A stretch of DNA of 64,000 nucleotides from Longilinea sp964536805 (GTDB lineage Bacteria > Chloroflexota > Anaerolineae > Anaerolineales > Anaerolineaceae). The notes beneath the pieces are model-generated. The model was not told where the DNA came from, searched no databases, and worked only from the letters and a program-made list of their open reading frames with translations. Shown here in pieces: positions 50,520 through 57,279 of this stretch. The translations under genes were made by a program, and so were the position numbers. Location of the stretch: NCBI GenBank assembly GCA_964536805.1, contig CAZHYQ010000013.1:1-64000 (forward strand). The letters are read 5' to 3'. The first letter of the stretch is position 1, and the number at the start of each line of letters is the position of its first letter.

Positions 50520-51656
50520 TTAAGCGATTTTCTCCAGCCATGTGCGCGCCTGCCTGGCCATGGTCACCTCGAAACATTCGGGCGCCTGTGGCCGCCCGGC
50601 GAGCTCAATCTTTGACGGGGTGCCTCTTTCGATTTCCCCGGCCAGCAATACCATCTGGAACAGACCCACCCGCAGCGCGGCCGAGGCGGTAAAGCCAAAA
50701 CTCACCTGGGCCGCATCCCCCCGCCAACTGCAATCCCGCAAACCTTCGAGATAAGCTTCAAACAGGGTCTCACAGACTATCTCCGGCGGCTGATCCGGTA
50801 GATTGTTTTGGACGCCAAAGACAAACTGCCCAAGGTCGTCCCCCAACGGCTCAATGCCTGCCATTGCCCAATCCAGCGCCACGGTCAGCTCCCGTTCGCC
50901 GTCCTGGCGCGATTTGAAATTGGATGGGTAGGTATCGCCGTGCGAAAGGGTTTGAGGCAGGCGCTCCAGTGCAGCCAGATAGCGGTCGCTGTCCAATAGC
51001 ATTTGCCGGAAAGGATCGGCACCCGGTTGGGCGTATCGTTCCAGGACCCGCGGGTGATTCCAGGGGAAATCCTCCCCGGTTGGTATCGAGTCGATCCATT
51101 GTTTCATCCGGCGCCGGTCCAGCCAGTCGAAGTCCGGCAGCGGGCGCGTGGTCAGAAAATATGCATTCAAGCGTCCCAGGTGGCGAGCGGTCAACGTGTA
51201 ACGATCGAGATTCCAGCGGTCGCTGTTGGCATCGCGGATATCCTCCAACCACAGCCAGGCGATGTCTCCGGGCAACTCAGCCGTGCCAAAGCAGCGCGGC
51301 GCCGTCAGCCCTTCGGGCAGGTCGGCGAGCAGGTTGGAGGAATACAGCCGGACTTCCCGCTTCCAGTAGTTCCAGTGGGAGGGGTCGTTGCCCTCGCCCA
51401 TGTTTTGCCAGCCAATGTTGGCAGGCGACTGGATGACCTTGAGTATCACCGACCAGGGTAGGCGCTGTGCGCAGTCCTGCCCGGTGCCCTCGAAGCGGTA
51501 CAGTCCCACGCTCACGGGGTTGCCGGCGCTGCCGCCCAACTGGCTGACGCGCCAGTCGTTGATCTCGACGGAAGGGCGGCCCAACGATTGACGCACCACC
51601 GGTGCCAGAACGGCCGCGTCGATCGCAGCCAACACGGAAGGAGGGGTATTTTCCAT
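50520..51656 (-). CDS. Aminoglycoside phosphotransferase (APH)-fold kinase
   Basis: 378 residues, cytoplasmic. The N-terminal lobe has WSVILKVIQSPA with a likely ATP-binding lysine. The catalytic loop is LSHGDTYPSNF and the metal-binding segment is VALDWAMAGIEPLGDDLGQF, the usual HGD and D of APH-like kinases. Overall length and motifs fit the broad family of small-molecule kinases (choline, homoserine, antibiotic). No particular substrate can be read out, and resistance function should not be assumed. No good ribosome-binding site is visible. It is flanked by REP-like elements on both sides. Confidence 0.8.
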   Translation of the reverse strand: MENTPPSVLAAIDAAVLAPVVRQSLGRPSVEINDWRVSQLGGSAGNPVSVGLYRFEGTGQDCAQRLPWSVILKVIQSPANIGWQNMGEGNDPSHWNYWKREVRLYSSNLLADLPEGLTAPRCFGTAELPGDIAWLWLEDIRDANSDRWNLDRYTLTARHLGRLNAYFLTTRPLPDFDWLDRRRMKQWIDSIPTGEDFPWNHPRVLERYAQPGADPFRQMLLDSDRYLAALERLPQTLSHGDTYPSNFKSRQDGERELTVALDWAMAGIEPLGDDLGQFVFGVQNNLPDQPPEIVCETLFEAYLEGLRDCSWRGDAAQVSFGFTASAALRVGLFQMVLLAGEIERGTPSKIELAGRPQAPECFEVTMARQARTWLEKIA

Positions 51657-51750
51657 AGCAAACCTTATGATTACCGATAATGTTTATATGGAACATCAAT
51701 ATACTGGAAATGGCGCGCGAAAACAATCACCAAAAACGGGCATCATCGGC

Positions 51751-51812
51751 GCGGAGACGACGGATTTCAATCATCCCCGCGAACGGTTATATGTGAAATT
51801 ATTTTGGATGAC
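51751..51812 (-). pseudogene. Duplicated 3' end of the RAYT gene
   Basis: About 55 of 62 bases match the RAYT 3' end (51927-51988). On the minus strand both encode the ending ISHITV-GDD and a stop. Two REP-like elements separate the copies. It may be a remnant of an earlier RAYT copy or a product of the element's own movement. Confidence 0.7.
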
Positions 51813-51818
51813 AGTTTT

Positions 51819-51888
51819 GTAGGTCGGTTCGCAGGGGCAAAATCAATTTTGCTGAGAACAACTTCGGCTGCCCCGGAGAACCGACAAC
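51819..51888 (+). repeat. REP-like hairpin (GTAG family)
   Basis: GTAGGTCGGTTCGCAGGGGC pairs with GCCCCGGAGAACCGAC. Confidence 0.88.
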
Positions 51889-51898
51889 CCCGTGGTGA

Positions 51899-51926
51899 AT
51901 CCTTTGCAAGGCAGGACCGACCTACG
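51899..51926 (-). repeat. Truncated REP-like element next to the RAYT stop
   Basis: AATCCTTTGCAAGGCAGGACC and the foot GACCTAC of a long-variant element remain. Confidence 0.65.
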
Positions 51927-51941
51927 CGGAGATGACGTATT

Positions 51942-52448
51942 TCAATCATCCCCGCAGACGGTTATATGTGAAATTTTTTCAGATGACCCGGCTTCCGGAT
52001 ACGCGCCTTCACGAATAAACTTATGAATGCTCGAATATTCCCAATCCACCGGGTTTTCCACCCAACCATGTTTTACCGGGTTGAAGTGGATGTATTCGAT
52101 ATGATAGGCCAAATCCTGATCATCGCGCAAAAAATGTTCCCAATAGCGTTTTTGCCAGACATCCTTATCACCCGAGATGTTTTGATATTCGAGGGTGAAT
52201 TTTGATTTGATCAATCGCCAGCGGGTTGAATAATTGGCATCGTTTTCCGGCAGGGTCCAGATCATGTGAGAGTGATCTGGCAAAATGACGGCAGCATCAA
52301 TTGAGAAGGGATGGTTCGATTGAACCCAGCGAATCGGTTCCCGCAAAAGGTCGACGGCTTGCGGCGTTTGGAAGATGTGTTTTCGGTGGTGGGTTACCAC
52401 CGTGAAAAAATATGTGCCGCCCGGGATGAATAAACGATGATATCTCAC
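51942..52448 (-). CDS. REP-associated tyrosine transposase (RAYT, Y1 family)
   Basis: 168 residues from a GTG start; the longer frame upstream only translates a REP-like element. The core is a Y1 (IS200-like) fold: YHRLFIPGGTYFFTVV at the start, LPDHSHMIWTLP with the metal-binding His59 and His61, VWQKRYWEHFLRD, and YIHFNPVKHG, in which Tyr119 is the likely catalytic tyrosine. This pattern with W-x-x-R-F/Y-W-E-H and Y-I-x-x-N-P-V is that of RAYTs, which bind and cleave REP hairpins with a GTAG or GGAG foot. GTAG-footed hairpins lie on both sides here. TATAAT ends six bases before the GTG, so the mRNA would be leaderless. All key residues are present, so the enzyme may be active. Confidence 0.92.
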   Translation of the reverse strand: MRYHRLFIPGGTYFFTVVTHHRKHIFQTPQAVDLLREPIRWVQSNHPFSIDAAVILPDHSHMIWTLPENDANYSTRWRLIKSKFTLEYQNISGDKDVWQKRYWEHFLRDDQDLAYHIEYIHFNPVKHGWVENPVDWEYSSIHKFIREGAYPEAGSSEKISHITVCGDD

Positions 52449-52454
52449 AAAATG

Positions 52455-52460
52455 ATTATA
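52455..52460 (-). promoter_or_regulatory. -10 box of the RAYT gene
   Basis: TATAAT on the minus strand six bases before the GTG start. The region where a -35 would lie overlaps the foot of the adjacent REP-like hairpin. Confidence 0.5.
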
Positions 52461-52470
52461 TAAGATATTC

Positions 52471-52540
52471 GTAGGTATGTTCGGAGGGGACGATTTACAT
52501 AAACGATGATTGTCCCATGATCCCCCGTAGAACCGACGAT
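52471..52540 (+). repeat. REP-like hairpin (GTAG family) beside RAYT
   Basis: GTAGGTATGTTCGGAGGGGA pairs with TCCCCCGTAGAACCGACG. Confidence 0.88.
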
Positions 52541-52555
52541 TCACAATGAGGCGTA

Positions 52556-52624
52556 CCGTCGGTTCTACGGGGCGGTCCGGGTGAAATATATGCTCTTTTA
52601 ACTCGCCCCTCCGAACCGACCTAC
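52556..52624 (-). repeat. REP-like hairpin (GTAG family) beside RAYT
   Basis: CCGTCGGTTCTACGGGGCGG pairs with CGCCCCTCCGAACCGACC and a TAC foot. Together with its neighbour it makes a tail-to-tail pair. Confidence 0.88.
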
Positions 52625-52654
52625 GAGGAAGCTGCTTTTAATCAAAAATCGGCG

Positions 52655-52672
52655 GACTGACGTCGTTACTAC
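52655..52672 (-). repeat. Second REP-like hairpin family
   Basis: GACTGACGTCGTTACTAC is the inverse of the copy at 33666, ending in the GTAG foot. Confidence 0.65.
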
Positions 52673-52755
52673 GATGAACATTTCAGCTCGCGGCGCTGTC
52701 AAGGCTCAATAAAAAAGGCGCCAGGTCGTGGCGCCATCTAAAATCTAAAATCCTT

Positions 52756-53745
52756 CTATATCCCGTTTGCCTTAATATATTCGTCCTGGGCTTCTTCGAC
52801 GCCGTCCAGGTAGCCGTCCAGCGCGCTCAAGCGGCGCTCGAAATGCGCGTCGTCCAATTCCAGCGTGCGGCAGGCAGCCTGCCAATCGGCATCGGGGATG
52901 CCAGCCAGCACGGCCAGCGACCAGGTGCGCAGCATGATCCACAGGGCTGCCGCGGGTTTTTCATCCTGCAGCGCGGCGGCGGCGCGTTCATAATACAGGC
53001 GGCGGGCGGGCAGCAGGCGCGCGGGTGCAGCGGGCAGTGACGCGGCAGCATTCAGCGCGGCTTGCCAGGCCTGATTCAATTCAGTCCACTGTTCCGGCGC
53101 CAGCGCTTGCTGCGGGGTGAAGAGGTCGGCCAGACCGTCGGCCAGGCCGGGACGACCGATGGCGCTGGCGCGGGCCGGCAGTCCGAGCAGAAAACGGCGT
53201 TCGGTCAGCGGCGATCCGCTCAGGCAGGCAATGGCGTTGCCGGCCTGTTCCACGATGTTCAGGTAAGTGCGCAGGCGCTGGTTCGATTCGGGCACGCCTT
53301 CCAGCGCCAGCCAACCCTGGCGGGCGCTTTCGGCCAGCGGGCGGGCGCGCGCGATGACGTTTTCGGGCTCGTGGAACTGGGCCGCGGCCGAGGCCTGGGT
53401 AAATTCAAACCAGTGTGCTACATCGTAGAGCTGCAGCGGGTCTTCGGCCAGGAAGGAGCCGATCCAGGCATTGGTGCGCAGCTGGCGCGGACGCTGGTAG
53501 ATGCGCTGCGAGTAGTGCGCGATATCCAGCGAGACCTCGTCGGTCAGGCGCACCACCTCGCGCTCGACAGCCGGCTCGGAGCTGTGCACCATGATCAAAT
53601 CGATGTCGGTGACGCCGCCCAACAGCGGCTGTTCGGTGGTCAGCGAACCGGTCAGGTAGATGCACAGAATGTCGCGGCTGGCGCGGGCGCGTTGGGTTGC
53701 CGTGTCATGAGCGGTTTTGAGCAGGGTATCGCGGGTGATGCGCAT
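52756..53745 (-). CDS. Nucleotidyltransferase-fold protein
   Basis: 329 residues. The N-terminal 110 residues hold a polymerase-beta-like nucleotidyltransferase core: YLTGSLTTEQPLLGGVTDID contains the G-S motif and the first acidic residues, and SLDIAHYSQ supplies a third acidic residue. The rest is helical, like the C-terminal parts of MNT/HEPN-like or kanamycin nucleotidyltransferase proteins. It would transfer a nucleotide to an unknown acceptor. No HEPN toxin partner gene is adjacent. The ATG has no strong ribosome-binding site. The gene is followed by an 85-bp gap with the heptamer array on the upstream side of the second deoxynucleoside kinase's end. Confidence 0.75.
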   Translation of the reverse strand: MRITRDTLLKTAHDTATQRARASRDILCIYLTGSLTTEQPLLGGVTDIDLIMVHSSEPAVEREVVRLTDEVSLDIAHYSQRIYQRPRQLRTNAWIGSFLAEDPLQLYDVAHWFEFTQASAAAQFHEPENVIARARPLAESARQGWLALEGVPESNQRLRTYLNIVEQAGNAIACLSGSPLTERRFLLGLPARASAIGRPGLADGLADLFTPQQALAPEQWTELNQAWQAALNAAASLPAAPARLLPARRLYYERAAAALQDEKPAAALWIMLRTWSLAVLAGIPDADWQAACRTLELDDAHFERRLSALDGYLDGVEEAQDEYIKANGI

Positions 53746-53780
53746 GGAAGTTGCAGTTTCCTTGTGGATATTATTATAGC

Positions 53781-53842
53781 ATTTAGCTGTTAGCCCTTAG
53801 CTAAAAGCTAATAGCCAAAAGCTAATCGCTAATGGCTAATCG
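53781..53842. repeat. Period-7 repeat with inverted halves
   Basis: TTAGCTGTTAGCCCTTAGCT is followed by AAAAGCTAATAGCC and further GCTAAxx units, so the left half is inverted relative to the right. The stop codon of the deoxynucleoside kinase lies inside it. It is related to the arrays near 1.3-1.5 kb. Confidence 0.85.
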
Positions 53843-54467
53843 GCAATTCGGGTTGGAAGGGCGGCAGCAGCAGCGATTGGCGGATGCGGTTTTCCACCCA
53901 GGCCAGGTCTTCGGGGTGGCGGACGAAGTCGATCTGGTTGGCATCCAAAACCAGCACCGGCACGCGCCGGTTCTCGTCCAGAAAGGCTTTATCGTAGGCC
54001 TGGTTGACCAGGTCGATGTAATCGGGGTCCATCTGGCGTTCATAGGGGCGGTCGCGCATGGCAATGCGCTGCATCAGGGTGGCGGTGCTGGCGCGCAGGT
54101 ACACCACCAGGTCGGGCGCGGGTATCTTCTCGGCCAGGGCCTCGTGCACGCGGTAATACATGGTCAGTTCGTCGCCCTGCAGGTTGATGCTGGCGAAGAG
54201 CGCGTCCTTCTCAAAGGTGTAGTCGCTGATCAGGTGCTGTCCGCCTGAAATCAGGCCGGGTACGTTGCTGTTTTGCTGGTGATAGCGGGAGAGCAGGAAG
54301 AAGATTTGCGTCTGAAAGGCGTAACGCGCCCGGTCGGCGTAGAAATTGGAGAGGAAAGGGTTTTCCTCGAAGACTTCCATCAGCAGGTTGGACTGGAAGG
54401 AGGGCTGTAACCTGCGGGCCAGGGTCGTTTTACCCACCCCAATGACGCCTTCAATCGCAAAATACAT
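53829..54467 (-). CDS. Deoxynucleoside kinase, second paralogue
   Basis: 212 residues. The start is the ATG after GGAG, giving MYFAIEGVIGVGKTTLARRL (P-loop). EVFEENPFLSNFYADRARYA, the lid AMRDRPYERQMDPDYIDLVN and DLVVYLRASTATLMQRI are family motifs. It salvages deoxynucleosides like its paralogue at 18882, but the substrate loop differs (VFEENPFL against PVAENPYL), so specificity may differ. The last codons and stop lie within a heptamer repeat array, so the C-terminus may have been altered by it. Distance and direction suggest a single-gene transcript. Confidence 0.9.
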   Translation of the reverse strand: MYFAIEGVIGVGKTTLARRLQPSFQSNLLMEVFEENPFLSNFYADRARYAFQTQIFFLLSRYHQQNSNVPGLISGGQHLISDYTFEKDALFASINLQGDELTMYYRVHEALAEKIPAPDLVVYLRASTATLMQRIAMRDRPYERQMDPDYIDLVNQAYDKAFLDENRRVPVLVLDANQIDFVRHPEDLAWVENRIRQSLLLPPFQPELPISH

Positions 54468-54614
54468 GGCAGCTCCGGCGAATTTTTGCAGAAAAGGGAA
54501 AATTTGACCTAAATATACCACAGCGAACGAGCTGCGTTCCAGCCGGATTGGGTTAAGAAACCGGGATATGGAAAAATTTAAGAATTACGCTGCAAATCCT
54601 AACAAATTCACGGC

Positions 54615-54644
54615 TTGACTTCGACCCTGAATCCATTGTAGTAT
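54615..54644 (+). promoter_or_regulatory. Possible promoter of the ScyD-like gene
   Basis: TTGACT, 18-bp spacer, TAGTAT. A perfect-arm palindrome ATATTAT-CA-ATAATAT follows at 54655-54670 and might be an operator. The remaining 150 bases before the gene show nothing else. Confidence 0.4.
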
Positions 54645-54817
54645 TTGTATACTTATATTATCAATAATATAGATGATCATTTGATCGCAGGAAAAAAACG
54701 CGGGTGAACGGTTCGCTGCGGTCAAATGGACCTCCAAACCCGAACAGGTGATTTTGCGGTTGAAAAATCGCTGGTCAATACCGTTATCCAACTTATCTGT
54801 AGACAAGGAGCCATGGA

Positions 54818-55873
54818 ATGTCGTTTTCAAAGAGAGTCTTTCTGCAACGCGCTTTCACCGTGCTCATGATCGTGGGATTGGTTCTGATCCCGGGCGGGTT
54901 CGTATCCGCCTCCAGCCCGGTGGTCACCAATTACAGCTACGCCGGACCCATTTTTGGCCTGTCGGCCGCGCCTGATAACAGCCTGCTGGTGGCTGATTCC
55001 GGCGCCGGCGTGGTCAGCCTGCGCAAGGGCGTTGGCAGCCTGGTGGCTGCTCTGCCAGGCGTGAGCGATGTGGCCGCCATCGGCCGCGGCGACATGTTCG
55101 CCATCACGGGCGGCCCCGAGGGCAAGCTCTACCGTGTTTCAAACGGCAACACGCGCATGATGGCCGACCTGGGTGCTTATGAGGCCAGCGTGAATCCCGA
55201 CGGGGCGGAGATCAACCCGAACCCGTTCGACGTGGAAGCGCTCAACGGCGGCAAGGCCCTGGTGGCGGATGCCGGCGGCAATGATCTGCTGATTGTGGAT
55301 CAGAAGGGCAAGATCGATTGGGTGGCCACGCTGCCCAGTGAACTGGTTTCGACCGATAACGCCAAGCAACTGGTGGGTTGCCCCAACCCGCCAGCCGAAT
55401 TCGCTTCCATCTGCGACTTGCCGCCGATGATCCCGGCGGAAGCCGTGGCCACCAGCGTGGCGGTCGGTCCGGACGGCGCCTATTACATGGGCGAGTTGAA
55501 GGGCTTTCCTGGCGCGGTGAATGTCTCGCGGGTATGGCGCATCGAGCCCGGCACGCTGCATGCCCAGTGCGGCAGCAGCCCGGCCTGCAAAGTGGTGGCC
55601 GACGGCTTTACCTCGATCGTCGACCTGGCATTTGGCCGGGACGGCACGCTGTACGTGACCGAGTACGATGAAGCAAGCTGGATGGCGGTGGAATTTGGCA
55701 TTCCCGGCGCCATGCAGGGCGGCACGGTCAACGCCTGCAAGCTGGGCGGCAGCTGCACGGTGTTGGCCGGCGGCCTGACCATGCCGATCGGCGTGACGGT
55801 GGACAAGACCGGCCAGGTGTACGCGGCCATCCAGAACCTGACTCCCAACGCGCAGGTGGTGCCGCTGCCGTAG
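54818..55873 (+). CDS. ScyD/ScyE-family secreted beta-propeller
   Basis: 351 residues with a signal peptide (RAFTVLMIVGLVLIPGGFVSA). Repeated blade-like segments such as IFGLSAAPDNSLLVADSGAG, NPFDVEALNGGKALVADAGG and SVAVGPDGAYYMGELKGFPG indicate a six-bladed propeller of the ScyD/ScyE family. In cyanobacteria such proteins are encoded in scytonemin clusters; in other bacteria they are widespread and uncharacterised. Cysteines in QCGSSPACKV and ACKLGGSCTV may form disulphides after export. AAGGAGCC lies before the ATG. It is followed by a good terminator and so is probably monocistronic. Confidence 0.85.
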   Translation: MSFSKRVFLQRAFTVLMIVGLVLIPGGFVSASSPVVTNYSYAGPIFGLSAAPDNSLLVADSGAGVVSLRKGVGSLVAALPGVSDVAAIGRGDMFAITGGPEGKLYRVSNGNTRMMADLGAYEASVNPDGAEINPNPFDVEALNGGKALVADAGGNDLLIVDQKGKIDWVATLPSELVSTDNAKQLVGCPNPPAEFASICDLPPMIPAEAVATSVAVGPDGAYYMGELKGFPGAVNVSRVWRIEPGTLHAQCGSSPACKVVADGFTSIVDLAFGRDGTLYVTEYDEASWMAVEFGIPGAMQGGTVNACKLGGSCTVLAGGLTMPIGVTVDKTGQVYAAIQNLTPNAQVVPLP

Positions 55874-55877
55874 GGCA

Positions 55878-55935
55878 GGTCGATGCGTTGATGTGTAATG
55901 CGTCGATGCGTTGAAGCGTAATGAGTGATGAGGAA
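55878..55935. repeat. Degenerate GCGTTGATG-type repeats
   Basis: Units such as GATGCGTTGATGTGTAATGC and GTCGATGCGTTGAAGCG repeat with drift in the gap after the ScyD-like gene. Confidence 0.6.
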
Positions 55936-55967
55936 GAGAGCCCGGAGTATTTTCGGGCTCTCTTTTT
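55936..55967 (+). terminator. Terminator of the ScyD-like gene
   Basis: GAGAGCCCG pairs with CGGGCTCTC over a 9-base loop, followed by five T. Confidence 0.88.
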
Positions 55968-56098
55968 ATGGCGCATTCCTCATCACTCTGAACTCATCAC
56001 TCTGAACTTCCCGGCCGCCCCCTTGACATCCCATTCAAAAAGACGCATAATTAAGATAGAACAAGATTTCTATTTAAAAACTGCTGAATGGTCCCTTC

Positions 56099-56545
56099 AT
56101 GACACACATCCTCTTCTTGCCCGATGACCGCACCCTGCTGCAACTGGAAGCCGCTGAAACAGCCGATGAATTGGTGGAGGCCGTCAATTCCGGACGCTGG
56201 CAACCGCCCGAACCTTACCGCGGCGGCTTTGACCAAAACCCGCAGCCGTGCCCGTTTTTCGCCAGCCGCCAGGGCAACCTGGTGGTGGTCATGCTGACAC
56301 GGGCTGCCGCGGCTGACCTGAAACCGCCAACGGGCAGCCTGCCGGTACTCAGCCCGCGTCTGCTGGAGGTGCTGCACGGCCTGGCGGAGGGCCTGACCAC
56401 CCGTCAGATTGCACTCCGCCTGGGGGTGACGCCGCGCATGGTGCAATATCACGTCAGCGAGATCAAGCGCCGCCTGGGGGCGCGCAGCCGGGCGCAGTCG
56501 GTCAGCCGCGCGCAGGCGCTGGGCATGGTGAGGAGGAAGAAGTAA
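56099..56545 (+). CDS. LuxR-type helix-turn-helix regulator
   Basis: 148 residues. The C-terminal 60 residues form a LuxR/FixJ DNA-binding domain: LSPRLLEVLHGLAEGLTTRQ, IALRLGVTPRMVQYHVSEIK and RRLGARSRAQSVSRAQALG. The N-terminal 80 residues do not show the receiver-domain aspartate and lysine, so it is not a standard response regulator; it contains LLQLEAAETADELVEAVNSG and looks like a short unknown sensor or dimerisation part. It probably regulates transcription, perhaps of nearby genes, but no operator is seen. No good ribosome-binding site lies before the ATG. Confidence 0.8.
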   Translation: MTHILFLPDDRTLLQLEAAETADELVEAVNSGRWQPPEPYRGGFDQNPQPCPFFASRQGNLVVVMLTRAAAADLKPPTGSLPVLSPRLLEVLHGLAEGLTTRQIALRLGVTPRMVQYHVSEIKRRLGARSRAQSVSRAQALGMVRRKK

Positions 56546-56574
56546 TGCGGCGCTGAGTTGATGCGTTCTGAGGG

Positions 56575-56705
56575 CGAAGGGAGCCATGAGTCAATGGGTT
56601 ATGAGGTTATGAGTTTAGAGGAAGGGACAATTACAATCCTTTGAACACAGAACACAGAACACAGAACACAGCAACTCAGAACACAGCAACTCAGAACTCA
56701 TTACA
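56575..56705. repeat. Tandem AACACAG repeats
   Basis: Four AACACAG heptamers in a row (56644-56671) are followed by CAACTCAG and AACACAG units, with TGAGTCAATGGGTTATGAGG before. It lies directly upstream of the crcB promoter. Confidence 0.8.
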
Positions 56706-56716
56706 GTTGCCATTTC

Positions 56717-56745
56717 TTGACGCGCTGTTCGACCGGGTTTATAAT
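56717..56745 (+). promoter_or_regulatory. Promoter of the crcB operon
   Basis: TTGACG, 17-bp spacer, TATAAT; transcription should begin at the first bases of the riboswitch. Confidence 0.85.
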
Positions 56746-56752
56746 GACACCT

Positions 56753-56836
56753 GAGCGATGAGGCTCGCTTTACCCAAACCGCCTGTGTGCTGATAGCCTC
56801 TGCCGATGATTTTCATCCTTGGCAGAGGTTTTTTTT
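56753..56836 (+). ncRNA. Fluoride riboswitch (crcB motif) with terminator
   Basis: GAGCGATGAGGCTCGC, then CCCAAACCGCC, then GTGCTGATAGCCTCTGCC match the crcB-motif consensus, including the long-range pseudoknot partners. The last aptamer segment also forms a terminator, CCTCTGCC / GGCAGAGG with eight T. Without fluoride the terminator should form; fluoride binding should hold the segment in the aptamer and allow crcB transcription. Confidence 0.95.
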
Positions 56837-56876
56837 ATTTTATTTTTTACCAGATCGAAGGTCTAATTGGTCTAAA

Positions 56877-57251
56877 ATGGAAAAATTCCTTTTGATTTCT
56901 ACCGGTGCAATCCTTGGCGCAAACGCCCGTTACTGGATTGGAGATTGGGCTGCTCAAAAATTGGGGGCAAGTTTTCCCTATGGCACCTTCATCATTAATT
57001 TATCCGGCAGCCTGCTCATTGGTTTCTTCTTAACGCTGGCTACCGAGAGATTGCTGATTGATCCGCGCTGGCGTTTGCTGATTGCCGTGGGCTTTCTAGG
57101 GGCCTATACAACGTTCTCGACTTTTGCTTTTGAAAGCTTCAATCTATTAGCCAAAGGACAATGGCTGGCAGGGTTGGGCAACCTTCTTGGCTCCACGGTT
57201 TTAGGGGTGGCTGCCGTTGCTCTGGGAGTCTACCTTGGAAAAGCAATATAA
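56877..57251 (+). CDS. crcB: Fluoride channel CrcB/Fluc
   Basis: 124 residues with four membrane helices. The start is set at MEKFLLIS because the upstream frame is riboswitch DNA. TGAILGANARYWIGDW, YGTFIINLSGSLLIGFF (Asn of the pore) and GFLGAYTTFSTFAFESFN (Phe box) are the signature motifs of Fluc channels, which assemble as antiparallel dual-topology dimers and let fluoride leave the cell. It is the first gene behind a fluoride riboswitch and is followed 28 bp later by a DUF190-CBS gene in the same direction. The ribosome-binding site is weak (GAAGGT far upstream), so the leader may also affect translation. Confidence 0.97.
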   Translation: MEKFLLISTGAILGANARYWIGDWAAQKLGASFPYGTFIINLSGSLLIGFFLTLATERLLIDPRWRLLIAVGFLGAYTTFSTFAFESFNLLAKGQWLAGLGNLLGSTVLGVAAVALGVYLGKAI

Positions 57252-57279
57252 TTTTAAGACAGATCACATGGAGGCAACC

